Origin: Chryseobacterium mucoviscidosis
GTDB taxonomy: Bacteria; Bacteroidota; Bacteroidia; Flavobacteriales; Weeksellaceae
NCBI RefSeq assembly: GCF_002177115.1
Contig: NZ_MVAG01000122.1
Location: 372,001-436,000, forward strand
Direction: 5' to 3'
Length of the DNA: 64,000 bases
How positions within the stretch are numbered: the stretch's first letter is position 1; every line of letters begins with the position of its first letter. A program made the position numbers and the translations under genes. The notes under the pieces were generated by a model, which was not told the origin of the DNA, did no database searches, and saw nothing but the letters and a program-made list of their open reading frames with translations. Shown here piece by piece: positions 1 to 8,918 of the stretch.

Positions 1-865
1 ATTCTGCAGGAACCAGAACCTGTGTTGCATTATACAGTCGGAGTGCAAGTTTTGCAAAAGATTCAATTAAAAATACTGGCGGCTGATAAGGCGTAATATT
101 TCTGAACTGAAAATACATATCTCCGAAAGTATCGATCATGGTATTGCACAGGAATTTTACATTTTGTGCCAATGCCGTATTCTGATTTTTATGAGAAGCT
201 TTCTGAATAATTTTAAAAGCATACTGCTGTAAATTCCCAATAGATTTTGCGAAATTGTTGTAATAACCAAGCAACGCAGGATGACTCTGAATTGATGTGC
301 ATGGCGGAATAAAATTAGAATCCACCTGCGCAATATTCCCTTTTAAATCTACTTTTCCGATGATCAGATAATTTCCTCCGGAATAGCTGCTGTTCAGGGA
401 TGTTACGGGAAGCAGTTCGATATGGTGATTCGATTGTGCATTCGGATGACGGGGCGGAATTTCCTCCGGATCGATATCTCCGAAAGGAACTTTATCAAAA
501 GGATTCACCGAAATCAGGATGTAATATTCTCCGTCTGCCTGTTCCTCATGCATGGATTTTGCCAGAGATTTTACGCTCACTCTCCTGTCGTTCAGTTCAA
601 TTCTGTAACCCGCCATGGTGACTGCGCTGCAATGTTTGATAACCAACTGAACATCATTGGTTGCAGTATTATGAACATCAAAAATAGTTCGGTCGGTAAA
701 ATTATTCGAGATCGGTAAAAGTCCGTAATTATAGGTCGTGATTCCCAAAGAATTAGAATCTCGGATGGTATCGATTAAAAAATTATCCTGATCATTAAGA
801 TGTCTCTGGGAAACCTTCATCCCGTCAACCCAATTAATGGCAAAATGCTTTATAGGCTGTATCAT
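1..865 (-). CDS. tssK: T6SS baseplate protein TssK-like (3' end cut by window)
   Basis: Partial gene; 288 codons are visible and the C-terminal part lies outside the window. The start ATG is at 863-865, 10 bases after the tssN stop, so the two genes are almost certainly cotranscribed. The N terminus carries the TssK-like pattern NWVDGMKVSQRHLNDQDNF near residues 11-29, followed by a beta-rich shell-like domain and, near the visible end, a helical stretch (YYNNFAKSIGNLQQYAF). In the T6SS, TssK links the baseplate wedge (TssE/F/G) to the membrane complex. The assignment rests on this N-terminal motif and on the tssG-tssN context; the sequence is divergent from proteobacterial TssK, as expected for the Bacteroidetes T6SSiii subtype. 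It is not in most ORF lists because it has no stop in the window. Confidence 0.75.
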   Translation of the reverse strand, partial: MIQPIKHFAINWVDGMKVSQRHLNDQDNFLIDTIRDSNSLGITTYNYGLLPISNNFTDRTIFDVHNTATNDVQLVIKHCSAVTMAGYRIELNDRRVSVKSLAKSMHEEQADGEYYILISVNPFDKVPFGDIDPEEIPPRHPNAQSNHHIELLPVTSLNSSYSGGNYLIIGKVDLKGNIAQVDSNFIPPCTSIQSHPALLGYYNNFAKSIGNLQQYAFKIIQKASHKNQNTALAQNVKFLCNTMIDTFGDMYFQFRNITPYQPPVFLIESFAKLALRLYNATQVLVPAE

Positions 866-875
866 ATTCAATATT

Positions 876-1790
876 TTAGATGGTGTTTTGCTGTGGTTTT
901 CTTACGCCTTCCTCTTCATGCTGGATCACTCTTTTGCAGATCACGACATCGTTTTCAGAAATTCTGTTTTCTGTAATATCCTGATCGAAATCGATGTATT
1001 TTCTGAAGCTGAAGAACGATTTTTTGGTATAAAAAATCCAGTAATAGGATTCTCTGGTTTCATCCGTAAGATGAATAACGGAATTGGGATTTTTGTGGTT
1101 ATAATCGTCCACAACTCTGTAAAACCAGTCTCCGAAAGTAATTCCGGTAGGTAAAGTTTTTGCTTTGATTCTGAATCTGTTGGAATCCTCAAGGTTTTTG
1201 CTTAATTCTACATTCAAAACCATTAATCTGTCGAAATCCGCTCCTTCAAAATCCGGAAGTTTCTGCTCCGGAGAATACCTCCAGGTTTTATAAATATCCA
1301 CCGGAATGCTGATTAACTGGACATAACAGTAATGAAAAACAAGAGGAACAATAAATATGAAAATACTCGTTGCTGCCATAATCGGATAACCGGTTCCGCG
1401 ACTCATCCAGCCGAAAATCAGGTAAAAAAGATACCCTCCGAATCCGATACACGTTAAAGACAGAATCGATTCAAACAAAATACTTTTTGTGGTAGAACTG
1501 AAATGTTTTTTGAAATACCGATCTGATAAATTAACATGAATAATTCCTAAAATAAGGTAAATGATCTGGGCAATTAAATACCAGTAAGGATTGAATAAAT
1601 TTCCTGCAAACCCGAAAATTCCCGGAATCGCAAGGCATAAACTGCACAGCAGAACATAGATGATAATGGTTTTGATCTTAATTGCGGGTTTGTTTTTTCT
1701 GATGATTCCTAAAATGACCATCATAATAACCGCAAATAAAGGCATAAGAATATACCTTAAAAAGATTCCTTTTACTGAAGAAATTTCCAT
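876..1790 (-). CDS. tssN: T6SSiii membrane protein TssN
   Basis: 304-residue protein. The first ~150 residues hold about five hydrophobic segments (starting at FLRYILMPLFAVIMMVILGI). The rest is a soluble domain with conserved-looking patterns such as GDWFYRVVDDYN and YYWIFYTKKSFFSFRKYI. This architecture and its place between a TssG-like and a TssK-like gene fit TssN, a component specific to the Bacteroidetes T6SSiii that replaces parts of the canonical TssJLM membrane complex. TssG lies 56 bases upstream and TssK 10 bases downstream, all on the minus strand, so this is one operon. The family call is from architecture and context rather than from catalytic residues. Confidence 0.75.
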   Translation of the reverse strand: MEISSVKGIFLRYILMPLFAVIMMVILGIIRKNKPAIKIKTIIIYVLLCSLCLAIPGIFGFAGNLFNPYWYLIAQIIYLILGIIHVNLSDRYFKKHFSSTTKSILFESILSLTCIGFGGYLFYLIFGWMSRGTGYPIMAATSIFIFIVPLVFHYCYVQLISIPVDIYKTWRYSPEQKLPDFEGADFDRLMVLNVELSKNLEDSNRFRIKAKTLPTGITFGDWFYRVVDDYNHKNPNSVIHLTDETRESYYWIFYTKKSFFSFRKYIDFDQDITENRISENDVVICKRVIQHEEEGVRKPQQNTI

Positions 1791-1846
1791 TTGTCTTTTT
1801 TCGAATTAATATTTTTCTTGGTGATTGTAAATATAGTTAAAAAAAT

Positions 1847-2863
1847 TCACAGAAAGGTAGAATAACCGAGCCGGTTTGCATTTCTATTATCATCTTCCAG
1901 TGCAAAAGAATAATCCTTTTTTTCTGTGATAAAATTTTCTTCCACATCCACACTTACAGGCAGAAAATAATCGTACATCGCCTGCAAAACTTTCCGGAAC
2001 GGACTTCCGTCGATATATTTTTTCATTTCGGTGTAAGGAATTGGTCCAATGTTTATTACCCAGTTCCTTTGCCCGTCCATATGTTTTCCACTCGGAATAT
2101 AAGTAACTCCCAATCTGGAATTTCCCAGCAGCATAGAATCGTCTTCCTCTTCCACTCCGTCAATAACATTCGGGGCAAAAGTTACTTTTACAGGAATCTG
2201 TAAAAATGCGGTCATACATCGTTCAAACCATGATTTATTTCCTCTGATCTGATGAAAAAACGGAAGAATATAAATAAAAATACAGGCGTTTTTCTTGTCC
2301 AACTGATTAATCAAAGGCCAAAGCTCACTCACCGTTTCCAGAAGAGTATCTGTATCGCTGGAAATGTCAAAATCAAATTCTTTCAGTAAAGCACTGATCT
2401 CCGTAAAAAATATTTCCAGCTCAAAAGGCTTGAAAAATTTTCGGGCATCCTCTTCCACTTTTTTCTGTTTGCGGATTTCGCGGACGACGGTATCTACATT
2501 TTTTCGGGAAGCTCCCAAAGAAGGCGGATGGAAAAGTCCTTCGGGAAGATAATCGTAAATTCCTTCTCTATACGTTTCTATGGTAAAAACTTCTTCGTCA
2601 AAACCCAGATAATCGCTCGAAATACTTTTAATATCCTTTAAATAAGCACGGTCATTAATCCCGATCCTGTCGATAAAAATATTGCTTACCGCTCTGTGGT
2701 ATTTTAAAAGGTTAACGGCTACAGCTTCCGCTTTAAAATCGGTCTGCAGCTTATTGTATTGCATGTCTACAATATTATTCTCATACATGGTTTTTCCTGT
2801 GATTTGGCTTGTAAAAATAGTATATCTCGAATTATTGAAAAAATATTCTTCCACTAAATTCAT
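1847..2863 (-). CDS. tssG: T6SS baseplate protein TssG-like
   Basis: 338-residue soluble protein, first gene of the left T6SS block. It contains FDFDISSDTDTLLETVSEL, the segment PFFHQIRGNKSWFERCM and a C-terminal INIGPIPYTEMKKYIDG. The pattern of an N-terminal helical half and a C-terminal segment ending in a 'lG-P...Y..f.pg' type motif matches TssG, the wedge protein that pairs with TssF. Its usual partner TssF is not upstream; a tssF-like gene is instead at the far right of the window (62331-64000). A TATATTTA -7-like element sits a few bases upstream of the ATG, so transcription probably starts here. Divergent from proteobacterial TssG, as in T6SSiii systems. Confidence 0.7.
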   Translation of the reverse strand: MNLVEEYFFNNSRYTIFTSQITGKTMYENNIVDMQYNKLQTDFKAEAVAVNLLKYHRAVSNIFIDRIGINDRAYLKDIKSISSDYLGFDEEVFTIETYREGIYDYLPEGLFHPPSLGASRKNVDTVVREIRKQKKVEEDARKFFKPFELEIFFTEISALLKEFDFDISSDTDTLLETVSELWPLINQLDKKNACIFIYILPFFHQIRGNKSWFERCMTAFLQIPVKVTFAPNVIDGVEEEDDSMLLGNSRLGVTYIPSGKHMDGQRNWVINIGPIPYTEMKKYIDGSPFRKVLQAMYDYFLPVSVDVEENFITEKKDYSFALEDDNRNANRLGYSTFL

Positions 2864-3044
2864 ACTAAATATACTAAATTTTCAGAATTTAAAAGAATAA
2901 AATAAATCAGAAACTCAAAATAACTGAAAATAATAATTCAAAAATAGACTTTAGAAATATGAAAATTATATTGGATTATGTTTAAGATTACGTTAATTTT
3001 TAAAATCCTTATCCTCAAGCTTAACCTGAACCTTAAATTAACCG

Positions 3045-3052
3045 TATCTTTG
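3045..3052 (+). promoter_or_regulatory. -7 box (TATCTTTG) of the S1/P1 nuclease gene
   Basis: TATCTTTG matches the Bacteroidetes -7 consensus TAnnTTTG and lies 23 bases before the ATG at 3076. The upstream -33 TTTG element is not clear. Confidence 0.5.
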
Positions 3053-3075
3053 CCCCCTGAAAATGTTATTTTACA

Positions 3076-3867
3076 ATGAAAAGTATTTATTCTAAAATGC
3101 TGGTTTTAGCATTCATCGCATCTTCGCTTTATTCTTATGCGTGGGGATTAACGGGACACAGAATTATTGCAGAGATCGCAGAAAATCACCTTTCCGGAAA
3201 GGCAAAAAGAGAGATCAGAAAAATGATGGGGAGAGAACGTCTTGCGTACTGGGCAAACTGGCCGGATTTCATTAAATCTGATACTACAGGAGTCTGGAAG
3301 GAAACTTCAGCGTGGCATTATGTAAACATCGATCCGCAAACAGATTTTAAAGTGTTTGAAGAAAAATTGAAAGCTCAGGCGGGACCAAGTTTATACACGC
3401 AGATCAAAACGTTATCAAGCCAGATCAAAGACGAAAAAACATCTGAGAAAGACAGAAAAATCGCTTTAATTTTCCTGATCCATATGATGGGAGATCTTTC
3501 GCAGCCTTTACACGTAGGAAGAGCGGAAGATTTGGGAGGAAACAAAATTAATGTGACATATTTCGGAGAAAAATCCAACTTACACTCTGTCTGGGACGGA
3601 AAACTGGTAGATTCTCAGAAATACAGCTACACAGAATATGCAAAATTACTGGACATCAAGTCTGATGACGAAGTAAAGCAGATCCAGACCGGAACTTTAG
3701 AAGACTGGCTGTACGATTCTCACAAAATTGCCAACAGAATCTACGCACAGACACCGAATGATTCTAAACTGTCTTACGATTATCAGTATAAATTTAACGA
3801 TACAATGGAAAGACAGCTTTTGTACGGAGGATTGAGACTGGCGAAATTGCTGAATGACCTTTTTTAA
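3076..3867 (+). CDS. Secreted S1/P1-type zinc nuclease
   Basis: 263-residue protein with a signal peptide (cleavage expected after SLYSYA), so that the mature chain begins WGLTGH. In S1/P1 nucleases the N-terminal Trp is itself a zinc ligand, which fits this cut site exactly. Further family motifs: WANWPDFIK, AWHYVNID, IHMMGDLSQPLHVG followed by DLGGN, and NLHSVWD, which together supply the His/Asp ligands of the trinuclear zinc site. The enzyme should hydrolyse single-stranded DNA and RNA in the periplasm or outside the cell. It is monocistronic: it has its own -7 box and is followed by a strong terminator at 3925-3950. Length is normal for bacterial members. Confidence 0.93.
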   Translation: MKSIYSKMLVLAFIASSLYSYAWGLTGHRIIAEIAENHLSGKAKREIRKMMGRERLAYWANWPDFIKSDTTGVWKETSAWHYVNIDPQTDFKVFEEKLKAQAGPSLYTQIKTLSSQIKDEKTSEKDRKIALIFLIHMMGDLSQPLHVGRAEDLGGNKINVTYFGEKSNLHSVWDGKLVDSQKYSYTEYAKLLDIKSDDEVKQIQTGTLEDWLYDSHKIANRIYAQTPNDSKLSYDYQYKFNDTMERQLLYGGLRLAKLLNDLF

Positions 3868-3924
3868 AGTGAAATTGTCAACGGTGGATTTTAAAAGTCA
3901 ATTTTTTTCACCTTTAAATAATAG

Positions 3925-3950
3925 AGCGGAACTTCGGTTTCGCTTTTTTA
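3925..3950 (+). terminator. Intrinsic terminator after the S1/P1 nuclease gene
   Basis: Stem AGCGGAAC, TTCG tetraloop, GTTTCGCT, then a run of T. Located 58 bases after the stop codon at 3867. Confidence 0.85.
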
Positions 3951-3958
3951 TTTTAAAT

Positions 3959-4218
3959 AATCTGAGTTCGGGATAAGTCTTCTTAAACGCAAGATTAAAC
4001 AAATAGATTCAATTATCAGGAATTCAGCTTTTAAGATATACAAAGGCGTAAAACTTATCAAAGTAATACCATTTTTGCATTTTTTAAATAAACGAAGTGG
4101 CTTTGTTTAGCTTACAAACTTTCAATAAATAAAAAAATCTTTTGTTTTTCTTTGCGATAAATCAATAGGATACAGTAAATCAATTATTCAAATTTATCTC
4201 TCATCCCGAACTGAGTTT
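3959..4218 (+). repeat. MITE-like element family 1, copy A
   Basis: About 260 bp, bounded by inverted termini CTGAGTTCGGGATAAG and CTCATCCCGAACTGAG. The body (TTAAACGCAA..., AAGGCGTAAAACTTATC, CTTTGCGATAAA) recurs at 9715-9970 (inverted), 45433-45690 and 61916-62175. The flanks AAAT / AAAT next to the element may be a short target duplication, but the surroundings are AT-rich and this is uncertain. No ORF of its own. Confidence 0.85.
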
Positions 4219-4521
4219 AAATAACAAACATTCACAATATTTGTCAAGCTGAAAACATCTAGAAAAGTATGTTGAAAGATTTGTTTCTTGGTAAGATTTG
4301 AGCATACATTTCGAGTTCGAAAAACTTTTATGTAAAAAGTTTTAAAAAATTATTGAACCTCTAAAAGCCCTAAAATCGCTGTTCTGTGAAGTGAGAGCTA
4401 TAATTTACAACTATTTTTTCAAACTGAGTTTAAATAAATGAAAATATTTTGTAACCATTGTAACCTTTTTGCTGTTTCATACGTATAATATAATAGAAAC
4501 TCTTTTTTGAGGATAAAATAG

Positions 4522-5388
4522 ATGAGACAATTAAAAATCACTAAGCAGGTAACCAACAGGGAAACTGCTTCATTAGACAAGTATTTGCAGGAAATTGGTA
4601 AGGTTGAACTAATTACTGCGGACGAAGAGGTAGATTTGGCACAGAGAATCCGTGCAGGCGACAGAGCAGCACTGGAAAAATTAATTAAAGCCAACCTTCG
4701 TTTCGTGGTATCGGTTTCTAAACAGTATCAAAATCAAGGTCTTTCTTTACCCGATTTAATTAATGAAGGTAACTTAGGACTCATGAAGGCGGCAAAAAGG
4801 TATGATGAAACTAGAGGTTTCAAATTCATCTCTTACGCGGTTTGGTGGATTCGTCAGTCGATCTTACAGGCTTTGGCAGAACAGTCGAGAATTGTAAGAT
4901 TGCCGTTAAACAAGATCGGTTCCATCAATAAAATCAACAAAGCTTACGCTCACCTTGAGCAGGAAAACGAAAGACCACCTTCTCCGGAAGAATTGGCTGA
5001 AGTTCTTGACATGAGCGAGGAAGATATCAAAGAATCGATGAAAAACTCCGGAAGACACCTGTCAATGGATGCACCTTTGGTAGAAGGTGAAGATTCTAAT
5101 CTTTATGACGTATTGCGTTCAGGAGAATCTCCAAGTCCGGATAAAGATTTGATGCTTGAATCTCTTCAAATTGAGATCGAAAGAGCATTGAATACTTTAA
5201 CTCCGAGAGAGGCAGATTTGGTAAGATTATACTTCGGACTGAACGGAAAACATCCGATGACTTTAGAAGAAATCGGGGAAACTTTCGACCTTACAAGAGA
5301 GAGAGTTCGTCAGATCAAAGAAAAAGCGATCAAGAGATTGAAGCACAACACCAGAAGTAAGATCTTAAAATCTTATTTAGGGAAGTAA
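4522..5388 (+). CDS. rpoD: Primary RNA polymerase sigma factor (sigma-70, RpoD type)
   Basis: 288-residue sigma-70 protein lacking region 1.1, as is usual for the primary sigma factor of Bacteroidetes. Region 1.2 is near residues 14-50 ([20 protein letters not shown]). Region 2 follows, with [36 protein letters not shown] and the -10-binding [10 protein letters not shown]. Region 3 contains [16 protein letters not shown], and region 4 has [14 protein letters not shown] and the [23 protein letters not shown]. The protein directs general transcription and, in this phylum, recognises the TTTG / TAnnTTTG promoters seen throughout the window. A terminator follows at 5410-5440. Start ATG chosen because it gives the family N terminus [14 protein letters not shown]. 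Confidence 0.97.
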   Translation: MRQLKITKQVTNRETASLDKYLQEIGKVELITADEEVDLAQRIRAGDRAALEKLIKANLRFVVSVSKQYQNQGLSLPDLINEGNLGLMKAAKRYDETRGFKFISYAVWWIRQSILQALAEQSRIVRLPLNKIGSINKINKAYAHLEQENERPPSPEELAEVLDMSEEDIKESMKNSGRHLSMDAPLVEGEDSNLYDVLRSGESPSPDKDLMLESLQIEIERALNTLTPREADLVRLYFGLNGKHPMTLEEIGETFDLTRERVRQIKEKAIKRLKHNTRSKILKSYLGK

Positions 5389-5409
5389 TTTTTAACGAAA
5401 CAATACGAC

Positions 5410-5440
5410 GCGGAGCTTGATTTTCAGGTTCCGCTTTTTT
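5410..5440 (+). terminator. rpoD terminator
   Basis: GCGGA...TCCGC stem followed by TTTTTT, 22 bases after the rpoD stop. Its T-run merges directly into the -7 box (TATTTTTG, 5440-5447) of the next gene. Confidence 0.8.
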
Positions 5441-5454
5441 ATTTTTGCTAAACT

Positions 5455-5943
5455 ATGGAACTGTATTTTGCTATCGTAGTGCTTTTCTGTTTTTTGGCGA
5501 TAGGAAATGTGGGAACGCATTTTTATTATAAGGAAAAACACAAACAACTTTTAAAATTCTTAATAGGAAAAGAATTTTTGTGTATTGAAAACGTAAAGAT
5601 AGATATTGATGTATCACATAATAAAACCTTCCGCGGCTATCAGATAAATAAAGCCGATGTTATCTTCTTCAGAAAACATATTTTTCTACTAATTAGAGGT
5701 AAAATTTTCAGTCAGGCTCAACCTATTTTGCAAATCAGCAGAATTGGAAATACAGAAAAATTTAAAGATGTCTGGGAAGAGATTAATTATATATCCAAAA
5801 TGAAAGTCGAAAATAAGCTTAGAATTAGCGGGTTTGCGCTACGCGGATCATTTAAGGTTGACTATAAAATATTTTTGGATTTCCAGAACAAAGATTTTGA
5901 TTTAGAGAATTATATTAACGGTCAAAATATGTGTAATAATTAA
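5455..5943 (+). CDS. Hypothetical single-pass membrane protein
   Basis: 162 residues, function not recognised. Residues 2-22 form one hydrophobic segment (LYFAIVVLFCFLAIGN...), followed by a basic linker (YKEKHKQLLK) and a predicted beta-rich soluble domain of about 120 residues. No catalytic motif is evident. A likely promoter overlaps the end of the rpoD terminator: TTG near 5417 and TATTTTTG at 5440-5447, giving a very short leader before the ATG at 5455. Its position downstream of rpoD is probably incidental, because the terminator separates them. Confidence 0.7.
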   Translation: MELYFAIVVLFCFLAIGNVGTHFYYKEKHKQLLKFLIGKEFLCIENVKIDIDVSHNKTFRGYQINKADVIFFRKHIFLLIRGKIFSQAQPILQISRIGNTEKFKDVWEEINYISKMKVENKLRISGFALRGSFKVDYKIFLDFQNKDFDLENYINGQNMCNN

Positions 5944-6056
5944 TCACTCAGAAAACATAAATTTAATACATAATTAATCCGCTTGAAATCCGTATAAAAA
6001 AAGAATCTGATAGTTTCGCAATCAATTTAAAACTTAAAAAACAGATTAAACTGATC

Positions 6057-7304
6057 ATGATTCAAAGAAAACTTTTCGGGTGGATGCTTTTGCTTACCAT
6101 AACGAGCATAGGATGTACAGATAATGACATCGCTTCAAATTTAAAAGAAGAAAATTTATCTTCAAAAACCAATCTCAGCAAAGCTGCCGCAGATGTAAGT
6201 GTAAATGCTTACACCGATACAAGCGCATTCATCAATTCAGGTTTCAGCTTTTTAAATCCTTCACAGATTGATAAAAATCGTCAGGCAATCGGCGGAAGTG
6301 CTTATACCGAAGTCTACGGATTCAATATTCCTGAAGAAAACAGAGTGAGAGGAATCCGCTGGAATACCGATGATGAGACGACTTCGCTTTGGAGACCGCA
6401 AGGGATTTCAGGATTTACCAAAGATGGAGTCCGTTATCTTTTGGTGAGTTGGTATGCGAAAGATGAAGCTGAATTTAAAGGTTCCCGAATTACCCTGATT
6501 GACATCAGTCCGAGCTCAAGTACTTATCTTACCTACCGTCATATTCTTTTGGTTCAGCCCGATATTCCGGCAGGTACAACAGGCTATTCACAATATGGTT
6601 CTTACGCTCCGCTGAATGTTCATGCAGGGGGAATTGCCTATTTTAAAGGTAAAATCTATCTCAGCAGTACAAATTTAGGCGTTCGTGTTTTCGATCTGAA
6701 TAAAATTATTGAAGTGAGTACTGGTGACTCTACGAGTGATAAATGTGGTAAAGATTCTAACGGAAACCTGTTCGCTTTCAATTACAGATACATATTGCCA
6801 CAGACAGGATATCAGAAAATCAACAACGCAAATCCTTTCTCCACGATTCAGGTAAATGATGAAGGAACGCAGTTCTGGACAGGGCAATATTATTCAGGCA
6901 GCGCGGATGCTTCCATTGTTCCGAAAGTGTTTGGTTTTCCGGTTGATACGAACGGAAGGCTTCAGAATACAGGAATTGTAACGGTAACACCTAAAAACAG
7001 TCTTTTCACAGACAATCATGCGCATGGAATTCAGGGCGTTTTCAGAAAAGGCAACAGAACATGGCTTTCCTGTACCGGATCTCCAAGCAATTCTTACGGA
7101 TCAAACGCAAGATTAGCGCGTTATACCGATGGTGCAGATGACACAGTACGTTTCAGATGGCCATATGGAGCGGAATCTCTTTACTATGAGTCTCAGTATA
7201 ATTATTTGTGGAGTTTAACCGAATATGAACCGAATGCAGGAGCACAAAACGGAAGTCAGGTGAACCGATGCATTTTTGCAGTTGATTTTTCCAAATACGA
7301 ATAG
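6057..7304 (+). CDS. Secreted lipoprotein, probable beta-propeller
   Basis: 415-residue protein with a lipoprotein signal peptide (basic MIQRK, hydrophobic core, lipobox TSIGC at residues 16-20), so it is exported and lipidated. The mature chain has a low-complexity linker and then a repeating strand-rich domain with phrases such as WRPQGISGFTKDGVRYLLVS, GGIAYFKGKIYLSSTNLGV and HAHGIQGVFRKGNRTWLSC. The recurring 'PQGIS/GIAY/HGIQG' units are typical of beta-propeller blades. No enzymatic site can be named. Monocistronic, with a good terminator at 7338-7365. Substrate and role are unknown. Confidence 0.75.
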   Translation: MIQRKLFGWMLLLTITSIGCTDNDIASNLKEENLSSKTNLSKAAADVSVNAYTDTSAFINSGFSFLNPSQIDKNRQAIGGSAYTEVYGFNIPEENRVRGIRWNTDDETTSLWRPQGISGFTKDGVRYLLVSWYAKDEAEFKGSRITLIDISPSSSTYLTYRHILLVQPDIPAGTTGYSQYGSYAPLNVHAGGIAYFKGKIYLSSTNLGVRVFDLNKIIEVSTGDSTSDKCGKDSNGNLFAFNYRYILPQTGYQKINNANPFSTIQVNDEGTQFWTGQYYSGSADASIVPKVFGFPVDTNGRLQNTGIVTVTPKNSLFTDNHAHGIQGVFRKGNRTWLSCTGSPSNSYGSNARLARYTDGADDTVRFRWPYGAESLYYESQYNYLWSLTEYEPNAGAQNGSQVNRCIFAVDFSKYE

Positions 7305-7337
7305 TACAATTTGAATTTGAAATTTAAAAAACTGGTA

Positions 7338-7365
7338 AGACCGTCATTGCGATGGTCTTTTTTAT
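7338..7365 (+). terminator. Terminator after the beta-propeller lipoprotein gene
   Basis: AAGACC...GGTCTT stem followed by TTTTTT, 34 bases after the stop at 7304. Confidence 0.8.
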
Positions 7366-7424
7366 TCTAAAATTTGGATTTTATCTACTATAAAATTAAG
7401 CATCAATCTTTATTGAAAATCTTT

Positions 7425-7518
7425 GATTTTTATTCTTTTGAGTGCTTTGAATAGTATTGAAATTCACTTTAACATTGTCTTTTGTGCCTTTTGTGGTTAA
7501 TTCTGAAATTAGTTTAAG
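7425..7518 (-). repeat. MITE-like family 2, partial inverted copy
   Basis: The reverse complement reads ATTTCAGAATTAACCACAAA, AGGCACAAAAGACAATG, then CTCAAAAGAATAAAAATC. It matches the left ~95 bp of the element at 58625-58793 but lacks the right terminus. Confidence 0.7.
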
Positions 7519-7645
7519 TTTGATTTGAGATTAATAAAAAACCTGCGTCTTTACGTTTTCCAACAAGAATATTTTATTCTAAGCCTCTTTAGCTTAAAAA
7601 AACTGAGTGAAAATCAATGTATTTATTCCTTAAAGGCTTTAAGAT

Positions 7646-7677
7646 TTTGAAAACATTTAAAATTTTAGCTATCTTCA
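7646..7677 (+). promoter_or_regulatory. Promoter of the dioxygenase pair
   Basis: TTTG at 7646-7649, 20 bases, TATCTTCA at 7670-7677, close to the Bacteroidetes TTTG-N19-TAnnTTTG pattern. Its location inside the longest open frame (which could begin at 7617) argues that translation really starts at the ATG at 7695. Confidence 0.6.
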
Positions 7678-7694
7678 CTTTTCAATTGAGAAAC

Positions 7695-8918
7695 ATGAAT
7701 AACCATTCAGAAGAAAACAAAATATCAAAAGATAAAAATGTTCTTGTTGTTTTAAATAACAGTCAGGAAATCAATACAGAACTTCAGTACATTATTAATC
7801 ATTTCTGCGGAACCGTAGTATATGAACTTAGTCCGGAACTTGATCATCAAAAAATATACATCTGCGGAAATTTGGAAATTATTCAGAAAGACCATCATTT
7901 CCTGCATATCATTAAAGAATTTTCTGTGAATTTTGAAAATATTAGCGAAGAAAAATCAAAGGTTATTCAAACTGGAGAAGTTCCGGTTATTGTAAGCAAT
8001 GCGGGGGTGTATTTCCGAAGAATTTTTCATGAGGAGAATATTTTTGAAAAAGTAAAATCAGAACATCATTTTCAGGAGCTTACAGAATCCAATAAAGAAG
8101 CGAAAGCTCTGAGAAAAGGCATTTATCTGAGTAAAGTGACTCATGAAGCCGATGAAAATGGGGAAGAAATGCTGCATTTTAATTTGTTGAGATGTTCGAG
8201 TAATCTTACAGGACCGACAGATAATTTCAGAGAAACCGACCGAAAAATTATTGCTCTTCTTAACGAATGTGCAAAAGAAACTTTTGAATATGAAACGGAT
8301 CTGAATCACGCTTTGGTACAGATTTACGAGAACAAAAAGAAAACTTCCGACGCTGAAAAGGAAGTGAAGGCTAAAATTAAAGCCCACTCCGACAAAACGA
8401 AAGATATGCCGAAAGAAGGACTGATCGCATTCTGTACTTTCTACGACGATTCCAATTCCGAACATTTAAAACCATCGGAAACAGATAGATTTGATGTTTG
8501 TTATAAGCAAACGAGCGCATTAACAAGGCTCCATTTCAGGCTTAAGAAAACGGTTGAAGACGAATCTCTGGAAAAAGAATTTACGGTTACTTTATATCCG
8601 GATTCTGCGTTTATTATTTCGCTGTCTACCAACAGATTATATACGCATGAAATCCGCCCTTCTGTTTTGGGAGTCGATCAGATTCCGATAAGAATGGGAT
8701 ATGTTGTTCGTTGTTCGAATCTTGAGGCGATATACAGAGACCATCAGACTTACATCAGAGAAAACGACAATTATGTTAAATTAGAAAGCATGACTCCCGA
8801 AATGCAGGCGGAACTGCGCGATTCTTATTACGAAGAAAACATGACGGAGAATAGAGTGAACTATAAAACAACCCATTTCAGCATGAATCTGGGCGATTAT
8901 GAAAAACCAATCCTGTAA
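7695..8918 (+). CDS. 2OG-Fe(II) dioxygenase-like protein (first of a tandem pair)
   Basis: 407 residues from the chosen ATG (an in-frame ATG at 7617 lies upstream of the promoter). The C-terminal half shows the AlkB-like jelly-roll signature: iron ligands H231-x-D233 (AHSDK), the distal H318 (LYTHEI) and a 2OG-binding-type Arg about 21 residues later (RMGYVVRCS, R339). The same layout, with aligned flanking text (HALVQIY / NALIEVY, GLIAFCTFY / SFIALFSCY), recurs in the next gene, so the two are paralogues. This copy carries about 100 extra N-terminal residues and a charged insert before the HxD motif. It ends in a TAATG overlap with the next gene, so translation is probably coupled. Substrate unknown; a nucleic-acid or protein hydroxylase/demethylase role is only inference. 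Confidence 0.7.
   Translation: MNNHSEENKISKDKNVLVVLNNSQEINTELQYIINHFCGTVVYELSPELDHQKIYICGNLEIIQKDHHFLHIIKEFSVNFENISEEKSKVIQTGEVPVIVSNAGVYFRRIFHEENIFEKVKSEHHFQELTESNKEAKALRKGIYLSKVTHEADENGEEMLHFNLLRCSSNLTGPTDNFRETDRKIIALLNECAKETFEYETDLNHALVQIYENKKKTSDAEKEVKAKIKAHSDKTKDMPKEGLIAFCTFYDDSNSEHLKPSETDRFDVCYKQTSALTRLHFRLKKTVEDESLEKEFTVTLYPDSAFIISLSTNRLYTHEIRPSVLGVDQIPIRMGYVVRCSNLEAIYRDHQTYIRENDNYVKLESMTPEMQAELRDSYYEENMTENRVNYKTTHFSMNLGDYEKPIL

Larger units (their letters stand above)
3868..4521. other. 654-bp intergenic region before rpoD
   Basis: Holds the nuclease terminator, MITE-like copy A and then about 300 bp of AT-rich sequence leading to rpoD. No convincing gene is seen. The segment just upstream of rpoD (around 4450-4500) contains TTTTGTAACC and TAACCTTTTTG elements that could be the rpoD promoter, but the spacing does not fit the usual consensus well. 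Confidence 0.6.
7305..7694. other. 390-bp intergenic region with a repeat fragment and a promoter
   Basis: Contains the terminator at 7338-7365, an inverted partial copy of repeat family 2 (7425-7518) extended by sequence also found near 61080-61180 (AAATTAAGCATCAATC, CAACAAGAATAT), and the promoter of the dioxygenase pair near 7646-7677. No additional gene seen. Confidence 0.6.
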
